Positions 27,097 to 35,898 of a DNA stretch of 64,000 bases are shown in pieces. Source of the stretch: Akkermansiaceae bacterium (GTDB lineage Bacteria; Verrucomicrobiota; Verrucomicrobiia; Verrucomicrobiales; Akkermansiaceae); NCBI GenBank assembly GCA_905182405.1, contig CAJJBQ010000002.1:1470483-1534482 (forward strand), read 5' to 3'. Under the pieces are notes generated by a model. The model was not told where the DNA came from. It saw nothing but the letters and a program-made list of their open reading frames with translations, and searched no databases. Positions within the stretch are counted from its first letter, which is position 1, and each line of letters begins with the position of its first letter. The translations under genes and the position numbers were made by a program.

Positions 27097-28149
27097 TCAA
27101 TTCGCAAGGAGCGCGTCCACCGCGATATTCATGAACGAATCAGGGGCACCGACGTGCTTGATCTTCCCATCGACATCCAAAACAAAAACCTTAGGCCAGT
27201 TCTTGATATGATATTTTTTGGCAATCGAGCGGGTTGAATCTGAAAAATTACGCCATGGAGTCACCCCGTCGGCCGTCATTTTGCGAAGCGTCAAGGGGTG
27301 ATCCTGATTGACCCCGATCACGACCGCATTCTTTCCCTGAACTTCCTTATGAAGATTGCGGAGCAACTCAATCGAACGATCGGCTTCCGGCATCCAGGTG
27401 TGCCAAAAGGCGAGAACGACCACCTTCCCGCGATAGTCGGAAAGAGAAAACGGTTTCATCGTAATATCGACTCCTTTAAAATCGAGTGCCTCCGATCCCA
27501 CATTGAGATGGTTCATGATAAAAATCTCCACCTCGGCGAGGCCGATCACGGTATTCTTTCCTACCGGGAGATCATTTCCCTGAATGATGGCTTTCTTTAG
27601 CTTTTCCTGACGCTTCCGGATCACTTTCCAGTCGCCCCCCAACATTCTCAGACTAATCGCCTGACCTAGAGCAGCCGCACCCTGCACCCTGGGATCGGGG
27701 TTCTGAGCCTCGATCTTTTCAAGAACCCCCAAATTTTTGTGGTTGGGAATATTCGAAAGACTCACCGCAAGATAGGCAACGCGGGGGCTCCCGACATGAA
27801 ACTGATCGACCGCCTTTAAGATTTTCATCGCTGGCGCAACTTCACCGGCTCGGCGTTGAGCCAGGCTCGCAGGAGAATTTTCGTAGAGCCATGCGGCATA
27901 GTCGAGGGACCACGATTCGTTGAGATTGTTCCGAATCTCGCTCCAAAGCCTCCGCCCCGTTTCATCAGGGTCGGGACGGGCCGCCCAAGCTGCTCCTTGT
28001 GCGTCGCCTCCCTTGGCACCCTGGACCTGCGTCACCCAGTTCTGAAAAGATTGTTCGTAAGCACGAGTTAAGTTTCGGGCTTGGGTGGCAGTTCCCGCGA
28101 AAAGCGGAACCGTCAATGAAAGTGAGAGGGAAACAATGAGTGTGCGCAT
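27097..28149 (-). CDS. Secreted redoxin/TlpA-like protein lacking the CxxC active site
   Basis: A signal peptide (MRTLIVSLSLSLTVPLFAG) precedes a helical N-terminal domain of ~200 residues. The C-terminal ~140 residues have a thioredoxin-like fold of the AhpC/TlpA type: FSLSDYRGKVVVLAFWHTW, VVIGVNQDH, then WPKVFVLDVDGKI with the cis-Pro region. Where TlpA has WCxxC, this protein reads WHTWMPEA, so both catalytic cysteines are absent. It therefore cannot act as a classical thiol oxidoreductase and may be a binding or scaffold variant. It is 51 bp downstream of the SET-domain gene and may be co-transcribed with it. Confidence 0.75.
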   Translation of the reverse strand: MRTLIVSLSLSLTVPLFAGTATQARNLTRAYEQSFQNWVTQVQGAKGGDAQGAAWAARPDPDETGRRLWSEIRNNLNESWSLDYAAWLYENSPASLAQRRAGEVAPAMKILKAVDQFHVGSPRVAYLAVSLSNIPNHKNLGVLEKIEAQNPDPRVQGAAALGQAISLRMLGGDWKVIRKRQEKLKKAIIQGNDLPVGKNTVIGLAEVEIFIMNHLNVGSEALDFKGVDITMKPFSLSDYRGKVVVLAFWHTWMPEADRSIELLRNLHKEVQGKNAVVIGVNQDHPLTLRKMTADGVTPWRNFSDSTRSIAKKYHIKNWPKVFVLDVDGKIKHVGAPDSFMNIAVDALLAN

Positions 28150-28200
28150 GCGAAGAGGTAGATGTGTCATGCCTAGATCGACAGGAGATTCAATCATTGT

Positions 28201-28797
28201 TTATCCTTCAAGCGCCTCTGCTGCAGCCTTCTTTGCCTTTTTCTGAAGTTTGCGAAACTTCTTCAGGTAATCCTTTCCGACAATGTAGCCGAGGCACTTC
28301 GGAGATCCACACAGGCAGGGATGATCGACGTAGGAATCGGCACTAAAGCCGTAATCGAAGGTGATTTCCTCGTCCCTCTTAATGGGACGGGTCGCGTTGA
28401 TATAGATCCGCTTTTTTACCTGAATCGCCTCGCAGTTTGGATCGCAAGAGTGATTGATCAGCCGGGCAGGATTCCACTCAACATCGCCATCGAGATCCCA
28501 CTTCTTAGAAACGTTAAAAATATAAACGGCGGCACCTCCCGATTTCTCCGATTCTGCAAAAAGAGCCCACGCTCGCCGCTCGGATTCTTCCTTATCGATA
28601 AAGTTACCGACGTACTCGATGACGTGCTCTTCCGGCTCGGTATCACGAGTAGCGTAGACCCCACGTCCGTGAATCACCGAGCCGCGAACTTCGACACATC
28701 CACTCTGGCCTCGCTTGGTCAGCTTCGCAATGCGCTTCGCATCTTCCTCCGGCGTGAGGGCCTTCTTCTTTGGCGTCTTCTTGTTCTTTTTACCCAC
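28201..28797 (-). CDS. SET-domain protein (putative lysine methyltransferase)
   Basis: The SET domain occupies ~40-170: SVIHGRGVYATRD at its start, then RLINHSCDPNCEA (SAM and pseudoknot motif) and EEITFDYGF with the catalytic Tyr. A post-SET segment CLCGSPKCLGYI supplies the Cys cluster. A Lys-rich N-terminus and C-terminus flank it. In eukaryotes and chlamydiae such enzymes methylate lysines on histones or histone-like proteins using S-adenosylmethionine; the bacterial substrate here is unknown. The start is GTG at 28797. All catalytic motifs look intact. Confidence 0.88.
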   Translation of the reverse strand: MGKKNKKTPKKKALTPEEDAKRIAKLTKRGQSGCVEVRGSVIHGRGVYATRDTEPEEHVIEYVGNFIDKEESERRAWALFAESEKSGGAAVYIFNVSKKWDLDGDVEWNPARLINHSCDPNCEAIQVKKRIYINATRPIKRDEEITFDYGFSADSYVDHPCLCGSPKCLGYIVGKDYLKKFRKLQKKAKKAAAEALEG

Positions 28798-28866
28798 AGG
28801 AAAAAATATTTAGCATCCCTTCTTCTTGCTGACCTTCGGAGTGAAGCCTCTCATACCGCGTCCCTT

Positions 28867-29511
28867 CTATTTTTCGAGGAGCCTCCCACCCCTGTTGGGA
28901 AAATGAAGATCCTCGTCCTTCTTCGGGAGAAAGGGAAAAAGTTGGCGTAATTGCGCTGCCGTAATGTGCGCTCCATCGATGAACGTCCAGTCATTGGTTT
29001 CTTTTTTACAAAGAGCAATTTGAAAGCCGTTTAGAAGAACATTGTGCATCTCGGGCGGGCGCACATTACGATCTACTGCGGTGGCGTGGCTTACAGTCGG
29101 GACCATAACCATCCATTGTTTATACTCCTGTCCCACTGCTTGCAGCTCTCCATTGACCATCTTCTTGATATGACCGTAATCGACTTCAAAGGCGATGTTT
29201 GGATGCTTTGTTTTCGCCGCGGTCAGGGTAATTCCCTTGGCCTGCAGCTCGGCGAAGCCTTGCTTGATTTTCCTCTCCAGTTTCACCACTCCGCCATTCT
29301 TGCGTGCCTCGATTTTTTTCCACTCGAGATTCATGTACTTGAAGGCCGCATCGGTGTCACCTCTGACCACTTGATTGATGAGAGCTTGGGTCGCCTTTTG
29401 AGCCTCAATGAGAATCACTTCCGGAGCGGGTTGTCGGGGCGGCATAACCGCTCCGCCCTGCTGGGAAAAGCCCAAGGAGCAAGAAAAAAGGAGAAAAAGT
29501 GTCACTTTCAT
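28867..29511 (-). CDS. Secreted protein of unknown function
   Basis: A signal peptide (MKVTLFLLFSCSLGFSQQ) is followed by a 190-residue domain with no motif I recognise. It has a helical beginning (ALINQVVRGDTDAAFKYMN) and a mixed C-terminal half ending in WTFIDGAHITAAQLRQLFPFLP. That shape resembles small NTF2/SnoaL-like or DUF4878-like periplasmic folds, but this is only an impression. ATG 29511 is chosen because it starts the signal peptide. It is divergent to parB across 123 bp. Confidence 0.6.
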   Translation of the reverse strand: MKVTLFLLFSCSLGFSQQGGAVMPPRQPAPEVILIEAQKATQALINQVVRGDTDAAFKYMNLEWKKIEARKNGGVVKLERKIKQGFAELQAKGITLTAAKTKHPNIAFEVDYGHIKKMVNGELQAVGQEYKQWMVMVPTVSHATAVDRNVRPPEMHNVLLNGFQIALCKKETNDWTFIDGAHITAAQLRQLFPFLPKKDEDLHFPNRGGRLLEK

Positions 29512-29634
29512 GCCCTTTCTATGGCCCTTGCAGGCCTTTCCGTCAAGCTCACCGAGCTCTTGATCATTTCGAATGATTAATGACGCAATCGGGCTTTGCA
29601 TTTTCCCAGTCCTTTGATTACCAAATTAGAATCT

Positions 29635-30534
29635 ATGGCGAAACAGGCATTGGGAAAAGGATTAGGAGCCCTCATTAAAGGGACAGGATCTGCATCGGAT
29701 TCCGGTAACAAAGTAGACCTCCGTCCCGGCGAGCGGGTGCAGAAGGTCACTCTCGACGAGGTCACCCCCTCTCCCCTGCAGCCTCGGAAACGATTTGCAG
29801 AAGGTCAACTCGACGAGCTGATGCAGTCAATCAAAGAGCTCGGCATCATCCAGCCGCTTATCACCCGTCGCGTTGACGGCAAACTCGAGCTGATTGCGGG
29901 CGAACGACGTTGGCGTGCCTCCCAAGCTCTCGGACTAAAAACCGTTCCCGTTATCGAACGGGAAGCAACAGATAAAGAAGTCCTCGAGATGGCTCTCATC
30001 GAGAACCTGCAGCGCCAAGACCTCAATGCCATCGAGGAAGCTGCCGGCTATGTCAAGTTGGCGAAAGATTTTTCAATGAAACAGGATGAGATCGCCAAGC
30101 GAGTCGGTAAATCACGCGCCAGTGTCGCTAATTCTATGCGCCTTCTCGATCTTCAAGCTCCTATCCAACGTCATGTCGCCGACGGCCTCCTCTCAGTGGG
30201 TCATGCCAAAGCCATCCTGGGAATCAAGGACGGGAAAGAGCAGATCGCTACCGCCGAGCATATTCTGAAGAAGTCCATGACGGTGCGGGCGACCGAAAAG
30301 TTTGTCCAGGAATTCAATGCTCCGGAAAAGAAGTCCTCCAACAAGAAAAATATGGGACCGGAAGAGCTCCTCGACCCTCATCTCATCGCTCTTCAGAACA
30401 GATTACGTGAGCGGTTCTCAACCCACGTCCACATTCAGCACGGGGAGAAAAAGGGAAAAATCGAGCTCGAATATTATGGAGACGATGACCTCCAGCGGGT
30501 CTTGCTTCTTCTTGGTCTTCAAGATGAGGTCTAG
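29635..30534 (+). CDS. parB: Chromosome-partitioning protein ParB
   Basis: ParB binds parS sites, slides as a CTP-dependent clamp and works with ParA to segregate origins. The start MAKQALGKGLGALIKG is the classical ParA-stimulating N-terminus. VTPSPLQPRKRF, the CTP-binding GERRWRA motif (~96-102) and ENLQRQDLNAIEEA follow. The helix-turn-helix MKQDEIAKRVGKSRASVANSMRLL lies at ~145-168, and a C-terminal dimerisation segment ends the 299 residues. No parA precedes it; the neighbour upstream is divergent. No palindromic parS sequence (TGTTTCACGTGAAACA) is noticeable in the window. Confidence 0.95.
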   Translation: MAKQALGKGLGALIKGTGSASDSGNKVDLRPGERVQKVTLDEVTPSPLQPRKRFAEGQLDELMQSIKELGIIQPLITRRVDGKLELIAGERRWRASQALGLKTVPVIEREATDKEVLEMALIENLQRQDLNAIEEAAGYVKLAKDFSMKQDEIAKRVGKSRASVANSMRLLDLQAPIQRHVADGLLSVGHAKAILGIKDGKEQIATAEHILKKSMTVRATEKFVQEFNAPEKKSSNKKNMGPEELLDPHLIALQNRLRERFSTHVHIQHGEKKGKIELEYYGDDDLQRVLLLLGLQDEV

Positions 30535-30536
30535 GA

Positions 30537-31514
30537 ATGAAATTCCCCCTTTTATTCATCATCGTAACCTTAGCCTTGATAGGCTGTGGAAAGCGCGAAG
30601 AATCACCTAAGGACGCCAAGAGCAAGATCGTTGCTCAAAAAGTTTCGATTCCTCAAAACCTGATTGACGAATTTTCGGGCGAAAAGTCCCTCAAGGAAAT
30701 CAAAACCCTCACGAGCTTTGGCCCCCGCCCCCCTGAATCAGAAGGATACCGAAAGAGTCTCGCTTACCTCGAAAAAAAACTGGGAGCCCTCGGCTGGAAA
30801 ACTCATCAACAAAAATTCTCAGCCGTCACCCCGGTGGGTCAGGTGAAATTCACCAATCTCATCGCCCGCTTTTCTCCAGAAAAGGAAGTCGATTGGAATT
30901 CATCAGTCCCCTTTATTCTTGGATCCCATTTGGACACCAAACGCTTCCATTCGATCACTTTCTTAGGCGTCAACGATAGTGGTTCCTCAACCGGAGTTCT
31001 CATCGAAATGGCCCGGGCTCTCTCGCAAGCGCCGGAAGCAGCAGGACAGATCGAACTTGTCTTCTTCGATGGTGAAGAAGCCTTTCTAACCAACATCGAT
31101 CCCAAGCGTGATGGCCTCTACGGCAGTCGCTATTACGCAGCTGAGCTCAATCGAAGAACAAGCCAACCAGAAGCCGGTATTGTTCTCGATCTGGTGGGAG
31201 ACATGAGAGTCCCCCTCTTGATTGGACTCGATTCAACCAAGTCTCTTCGCACCCAGGCAATTAATGCCGCCAACAAACTAAAGTTTACGCCAAAAAACAT
31301 CCAGATGGCTCCCAGTCCCATCATCGATGACCACCTTCCGCTTCTCACCCGGGGAAATCTGGCCACGCTCCACCTCATCGGTGACTTCAACAAAATGCCC
31401 TACTGGCATACCAAAGACGACACATTGGAGCAGATCTCCTCCGAAGCACTTGCGCAGGCGGGAAGGCTGACGATGCGGATCCTCGTCCAGTTGACCTCCG
31501 AAAGCGGACGCTAA
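30537..31514 (+). CDS. M28-family zinc lipoprotein, glutaminyl-peptide cyclotransferase-like
   Basis: The N-terminus ends in a lipobox (LALIGCGK), so the protein is lipid-anchored. The catalytic domain follows the M28/glutaminyl cyclase pattern: GPRPPES, ILGSHLDTKRF (Zn His/Asp), GVNDSGSSTGVLIEMAR (bridging Asp), FFDGEEAF (Glu pair) and YWHTKDDTLEQIS (Zn His near the end). Known members cyclise N-terminal glutamine or release amino acids; the sequence cannot decide between the two. The ATG lies 2 bp after the parB stop, so it is probably translated from the same mRNA. Confidence 0.85.
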   Translation: MKFPLLFIIVTLALIGCGKREESPKDAKSKIVAQKVSIPQNLIDEFSGEKSLKEIKTLTSFGPRPPESEGYRKSLAYLEKKLGALGWKTHQQKFSAVTPVGQVKFTNLIARFSPEKEVDWNSSVPFILGSHLDTKRFHSITFLGVNDSGSSTGVLIEMARALSQAPEAAGQIELVFFDGEEAFLTNIDPKRDGLYGSRYYAAELNRRTSQPEAGIVLDLVGDMRVPLLIGLDSTKSLRTQAINAANKLKFTPKNIQMAPSPIIDDHLPLLTRGNLATLHLIGDFNKMPYWHTKDDTLEQISSEALAQAGRLTMRILVQLTSESGR

Positions 31515-31524
31515 AATCGGGCTC

Positions 31525-31833
31525 TTATCGTCGAGCCCCCTGGCGGGCTCTTACCTTTTCCCGCTGAATGAAGAGAGGAAGAAGCAGGGACTCGATGTGA
31601 TCGAATCCCGCTTGTAAACCGTCTTTGGCATAAACCTGCCCGATCTCAGCTTCAACTGCAGTTGGGTTACCCACGATCCGAAGAAAATCGTTCGCGGTAA
31701 AGCGAATGAAAGCTTCGCCATCGATCTTCCCCTTTTCCCGAAGGAGCCACTCGCGCACGAAAAGAGCCAGCACAGCATCGCCAACCCAGGCCTCTTCGCG
31801 TTCACGATCTATTTCCTTAGGACTTCGTTTCAT
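31525..31833 (-). CDS. Short RNase III-fold protein (Mini-III-like)
   Basis: The 102-residue protein consists of little more than one RNase III domain. EAWVGDAVLALFVREWLL matches the signature LEFLGDAVL with Glu and catalytic Asp retained. The second acidic position is kept in VEAEIGQVYAKDGLQAGF, aligned with EALIGAIYLDGGL. There is no double-stranded-RNA-binding domain. In Bacillus, Mini-III matures 23S rRNA; a similar role is possible here but unproven. The ATG overlaps the TAA of the lipoprotein gene upstream by one base (TAATG), so the two are coupled. Confidence 0.65.
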   Translation of the reverse strand: MKRSPKEIDREREEAWVGDAVLALFVREWLLREKGKIDGEAFIRFTANDFLRIVGNPTAVEAEIGQVYAKDGLQAGFDHIESLLLPLFIQREKVRARQGARR

Positions 31834-32405
31834 TACGGGGTATCAATTGGTTTTATCTCTGCTTTCTTGCGCATCGCAGCTCGCAGCGCATCCTCGGACC
31901 CGTGATCCCAGTAGCCGGTATCGAGTTCGATGAAAACATTTGAGTAAGGCAGAGCGGTCTTCGTCTTGATCACCAAAATGGCGAATTTTTTTGAACTGCT
32001 CTGGGCAAGGAGAGTCAGAGATCGATTTGCCATCTCGTGGACTTGATGCCCGTAAAGAGAGGTTTTGAGCCTCTTTCGGAAGAAATCGATTCCAGGCGCA
32101 CGGTCGTTCTGCACAAATGGCAGCTCGCGTGCGGTGCTAAAAGTGGGCGTAACATTTTCGGCGTTGTCGTAGCTATCAACAATATAATCCACGACTTCTG
32201 GGATCTCCGCATCAAGGCTTACCGTCCGCACTCCACGCCCCGAGTGCACCGGAAAGGACGCCTCCGCCACAACGATCCAATTTCCAAATCCCAAGGCATT
32301 CAATTCTTGAGTAACAGCCGGCCCCCATCTCGGTGGGATCGGCTCCAAGTTTTCGATACCACAGCCCACCAAAAAGAGGGAACAAGCAAGAGTGGCGATT
32401 TTCAT
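31833..32405 (-). CDS. RbsD/FucU-like lipoprotein
   Basis: A lipobox (LFLVGCGIE) predicts a lipid-anchored protein. The mature part begins RWGPAVTQELNALGFGNWIVVAEASFPV, close to the start of RbsD/FucU sugar mutarotases (a LNPELxxLLAxLGHGDxIVIADAxFP-type motif). It later has IDFFRKRLKTSLYGHQVHEMANR and ends in a strand with ALPYSNVFIELDTGYW. RbsD and FucU are normally cytoplasmic decameric enzymes, so an exported version is unusual. The usual HGD triad is replaced by FGN. The next gene overlaps by one base. Confidence 0.55.
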   Translation of the reverse strand: MKIATLACSLFLVGCGIENLEPIPPRWGPAVTQELNALGFGNWIVVAEASFPVHSGRGVRTVSLDAEIPEVVDYIVDSYDNAENVTPTFSTARELPFVQNDRAPGIDFFRKRLKTSLYGHQVHEMANRSLTLLAQSSSKKFAILVIKTKTALPYSNVFIELDTGYWDHGSEDALRAAMRKKAEIKPIDTP

Positions 32406-32477
32406 AACAAGAATGACGTTTATAGGGGAGGAAACCTTCTATCAGGTGGGCTCCCGCTTCGGCGAGTTCAATACCTT

Positions 32478-33326
32478 CTACTTACCCGATTGTGACATGA
32501 GTAGCAAAGGCTTGGCCACGTATTTTTTCCGCATGAAGACTAATCCGTTGCTTCGGCTATCGACATAAGGGTGATCAATCTGGGCGGGATCTGCCACCAT
32601 TACGAGCTGGGACTCCTTCGACATGCGGATCACCACCTTTTTGGCCTAACGGGGAGTGAGCTGCTGTGCTTCATCCAAAATAAAGAAAAACTTAGGAATG
32701 GAGCGGCCTTTAAGATGGGCAAGAGCCTCCACTACAATCACTCCTTGGGCAACGAGATCATCATAGGGCTTCTTGTTCTCCTGCTCCTCCGTCTTGTTGG
32801 TGCGCTTACGTCGAGGTTCCTGTGAGATTTTGGGAACTATCAAAAATTCGAGAGCGTCATAAATCGGCTAAAGCCAAGGACGCATTTTTTCCTCAAGAGA
32901 TCCGGGAAGGAAATCAAGTTGCTCTCCCATCGCGACTACCGGACGCGAAATAGTAAGACCATTGTAATCTCGCTGAAACGTATTATGAGAGATCGTCGAG
33001 ATTGAGCAGCGCATCGATGAGACATTTCTGTCCCAAATTCAGCGGATTGAGATGATTCCCAACCGGAATACGCAGAACCTCGGGAATGACGAGGCGAACA
33101 AACTCTCCTGGAGGAACAATCCGCGCCGGCATCGCCTGTTTTCACCTTCCTGATTCGTATAAAACTCGCTCCGACGTTCGGGCGCCACTGCCAGTTCCCC
33201 GGAACTTGCGAAGCGCTGGAGATCGTTCGCGTCAACATCGAGCCGCGCCATCTCCTTCTTGGCGGCTTCCTGGGGATCAACTTTAGTATAAATGAAAGTT
33301 CGCAAAGAAAAAGTAACCCTAATCAC
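32478..33326 (-). pseudogene. Decayed PhoH-family ATPase gene
   Basis: Minus-strand pieces give an unmistakable PhoH C-terminal half in one frame: LPGSLEEKMRPWL, a TAG (32868-32870), PIYDALEFL, then ALAHLKGRSIPK and FFILDEAQQLTPR. A second in-phase TAG (32646-32648) follows, then DPAQIDHPYVDSRSNGL. Both stops are single substitutions from expected codons. Earlier pieces in other frames (ARLDVDANDLQRF, PPGEFVRLVIPEVLRIPVGN) match the region between PIN and ATPase domains. The Walker A segment (GTGKT) is absent, indicating an internal deletion. The N-terminal PIN domain is gone. Clearly a dead gene. Confidence 0.85.
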
Positions 33327-34401
33327 GGCTAAACTCGCTCAGCATCAAGCGATTAATTTTTCCAAGTTTCGTATACGGAAGCTGTGCCAACAAAGTCCAA
33401 CCACGGAGTCGCTCCGGACCCGGAAAGGTCGAATTCCAAGCCTCAACTTCAGAATCATCACCTTCGTAAAATAAATGAAGAGTTTTCCCTCGCCGCTCAT
33501 CCGCCCGAGCAATAATGGCGACCCCTCCGCCCGTCTTCTGAGACCAAAATTTTTCCAACGCGTCAAGGTCCACGAGTTCACCTAAGATCTTCACCTTGCG
33601 ATCGGTCCGGCCCAAGATCTTCAGCGAATCGCCCTGAAGATCGACCAAATCCGACGTCAGGAACCATCCCTTCACCTTGGGGTCGTGAATTTGAAAGCCA
33701 TCCTTTCCTACGGTCACGATGGCACTCAAAAGCCCTTCCCCTTTCACGGCAAGCTGATCACCCTCCATCCGAGCCTCCCAGCCATCGATAAGAGGAAGGC
33801 CCGATTCACCCGGGGCACATTGGGTTGCGATCTGGGACGCGGTTTCGGTCATTCCATAACTCGCAAAAACCGGCCAACTCAAAGAAATCGCCTTTTCAGC
33901 CAACTCGGATTCGAGCGCACCTCCCCCGACGACCAGGGCCCGTAATGAGGGTGGTGAGGCAATTTTAGCATCTACCAGATCTCGAACTTGGGTTGGGACA
34001 AGCGAAGCAATCGTCACTCCCTCCTGGTGACAAAAATCCGCAAACACCTTCGGATCCCATCTCTCGCAAAATTCCAAAAAGCAACAAGTGGCAATCTGTG
34101 CTCGGGCGACAATCCCGAACCCCCCGACGTGATACACCGGAAGCGCAAGAACGAGAACATCATCGCTTGTGATCTTCAAATGTTCAACAACCCGCTCAGC
34201 CGACCACCAAAGGGCCGATTTAGAAAGAGCGATCCATTTGAGCGTCCCGGAACTTCCCGAGGTTCGGAAAAGAAGATGGGATCGTAGTTCCTCCTGCGTC
34301 TCCGACCAAGCCTGCAGCTCAGGATGTCCATCCATCACGAGCGGTTTTTTATCCTCCCAAAAATCAGGATCCAAGACATCATCCAAGTGAATCACCCCCA
34401 A
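33319..34401 (-). CDS. menE: o-Succinylbenzoate-CoA ligase (AMP-binding), menaquinone synthesis
   Basis: MenE activates o-succinylbenzoate with ATP and CoA. The adenylation core has LLFRTSGSSGTLKWIALS (P-loop), PVYHVGGFGI, ASYGMTETASQI and GWFLTSDLVDLQGDSLKILGRTDRKVKI. The conserved C-terminal lysine is in YTKLGKINR. At 360 residues it is short for the superfamily but normal for the compact MenE type. It follows menC on the same strand. The start codon is TTG (34401) or GTG (34395). The enolase-type menC next to it supports the assignment over other acyl-CoA ligases. Confidence 0.85.
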   Translation of the reverse strand: MGVIHLDDVLDPDFWEDKKPLVMDGHPELQAWSETQEELRSHLLFRTSGSSGTLKWIALSKSALWWSAERVVEHLKITSDDVLVLALPVYHVGGFGIVARAQIATCCFLEFCERWDPKVFADFCHQEGVTIASLVPTQVRDLVDAKIASPPSLRALVVGGGALESELAEKAISLSWPVFASYGMTETASQIATQCAPGESGLPLIDGWEARMEGDQLAVKGEGLLSAIVTVGKDGFQIHDPKVKGWFLTSDLVDLQGDSLKILGRTDRKVKILGELVDLDALEKFWSQKTGGGVAIIARADERRGKTLHLFYEGDDSEVEAWNSTFPGPERLRGWTLLAQLPYTKLGKINRLMLSEFSRD

Positions 34402-34434
34402 CGATCCTCCCCGATGAGCATTTGTGCAAGTGCT

Positions 34435-35343
34435 TTAGAGCTTCTTCCAGGGAAGTTTTTCAAGCAGTGAATCAAAGCCGAGCCCAGTGCCCGGCGGAGG
34501 CGAAAAGGAGGGCGCGACCGGTCCAAGAGCCTCAGTGAACGCATCCTTTTCAAAGAGCCCGTGCGTCTGAAGCCCGCAACACTCGGATATTCTAAAGCGG
34601 GCTGCTTCGAAAGCGGCAAAAGTCTGCCCTAAGGGATGATCCATATAGCTGGTCACGACAATCCGCGCAGAACGATTCATGAACATCGAGAGATCATCCA
34701 CCGCAGGCTTGAGGATAAGAACATCTGACCCTAGATCCGCTGCGACCTGACGATCATTCGCGAGCGGAATTCCCAAAGATCCCTTAAGTTCCTTCCAATG
34801 ATCAGGCTGAAAAGAAATCGGGTCTTCGAGAAAGTCGACACGAGCTTTTTCCTCCTCCGACCACCTTGAAAACGACGCAACCAATTCCTCAGCGCGACCT
34901 GTCTCATTCAGATCAATTCGAAATCGCAGCGTGGAAAAACGAACAAGTAATTGGCGGAGCAATTCAAGATCTGGCGACTTAAGTTTCACAATATCGAAGC
35001 CCGCTGCAACGGTCTCATCCAGACGTAAATCCGACATCTCAGGCAAGGTAGCGTGACTCGGCGGAACATCCACATTCTTAAAAAGGGATCGTCCCTCCGA
35101 GCGCGCAAGTCCATCGACTGCCGCGCAGGCCAGCGCTCGTTTCACTATGGGAAGCACTTGCTTCAATCGAAGGCAAGCAAGACATTCTTCCAAAGATGGA
35201 TCACCCAATTCCGGCCAGGGATGAATGCAGGCATATCCCGCTCCCTTTCGAATTAAGGCTCCCGAAAATTGCCGCCTCTTGGAAACGGCATTCAGTCGCG
35301 ATGCCGATTCTAGGACGTAAGGACTGACCCAGAGATCGCTCAT
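34435..35343 (-). CDS. menC: o-Succinylbenzoate synthase (enolase superfamily)
   Basis: MenC dehydrates SHCHC to o-succinylbenzoate in menaquinone synthesis. The barrel shows the enolase-superfamily residues: FDIVKLKSP (KxK base), RIDLNE (metal Asp), DFLEDP (metal Glu), ANDRQ (third metal position) and LILKPA (second Lys). Length is 302 aa. menE lies 33 bp downstream, a typical men pair; other men genes are outside the window. Start ATG 35343 lies 5 bp after the preceding lipoprotein gene. Confidence 0.83.
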   Translation of the reverse strand: MSDLWVSPYVLESASRLNAVSKRRQFSGALIRKGAGYACIHPWPELGDPSLEECLACLRLKQVLPIVKRALACAAVDGLARSEGRSLFKNVDVPPSHATLPEMSDLRLDETVAAGFDIVKLKSPDLELLRQLLVRFSTLRFRIDLNETGRAEELVASFSRWSEEEKARVDFLEDPISFQPDHWKELKGSLGIPLANDRQVAADLGSDVLILKPAVDDLSMFMNRSARIVVTSYMDHPLGQTFAAFEAARFRISECCGLQTHGLFEKDAFTEALGPVAPSFSPPPGTGLGFDSLLEKLPWKKL

Positions 35344-35348
35344 CTCGT

Positions 35349-35810
35349 TTAGTCCCAGAGATAGGATTTTTTGACCGCCATAAGCTTCCCGCCCTCATAA
35401 AGGGTAGTCCGCCATGCGACCACATCCCCCCCTTTTTTGTAGGCTTCACCGATGATTTGAAACTCAGCCTTTCCTTGCCTTGAAGGCGGCAAGGCTTCCT
35501 CCATTTTTTTCTCGCGAGCCCCACCGCGGGCCTGCCGATAATCAAAAACGATCCTAATTGGAGAAGCACCCTTAAGAGTATCCCACGACACAGTGTAATA
35601 GCATCCTTTTTTCGCTTCCCGCTCCTTGGCTGAGACCGATCCGTGAAGGCGCTTGTTGATCTCCCCACGGACAAAGCGATTTTCTTTGCTTGAGCGATAG
35701 GAGTCCCGGACAACCTCCGTGTCCTGCAGATGAAATTGGCGCACGCGCAGCACCTCATCATTCCCGCAGGAAACGAGCATCAACATTAAAGCACCAAGTA
35801 ACAATCTCAC
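35349..35810 (-). CDS. Small lipoprotein of unknown function
   Basis: MRLLLGALMLMLVSCGND is a short lipoprotein signal with the lipobox LVSC. The remaining ~135 residues are charged and rich in Lys/Arg/Glu (VVRDSYRSSKENRFVRGEINKR), with beta-prone stretches (CYYTVSWDTL, IRIVFDYRQ). I recognise no family. The gene ends 5 bp before menC and is probably on the same transcript, which does not by itself imply a role in menaquinone synthesis. Confidence 0.6.
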   Translation of the reverse strand: MRLLLGALMLMLVSCGNDEVLRVRQFHLQDTEVVRDSYRSSKENRFVRGEINKRLHGSVSAKEREAKKGCYYTVSWDTLKGASPIRIVFDYRQARGGAREKKMEEALPPSRQGKAEFQIIGEAYKKGGDVVAWRTTLYEGGKLMAVKKSYLWD

Positions 35811-35898
35811 TCCATGAGCCTCAGGGGGGATCGATCAGGATTCAATCTCTAAGAGAGTTGCGAAAGAATAAAAGTGTCACTTTATTTTTAAGACACTC

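Noticed and set aside
31533..31550. gagccc/gggctc hairpin as a terminator
   Set aside because: It lies inside the 3' coding end of the mini RNase III gene and lacks a T-run.
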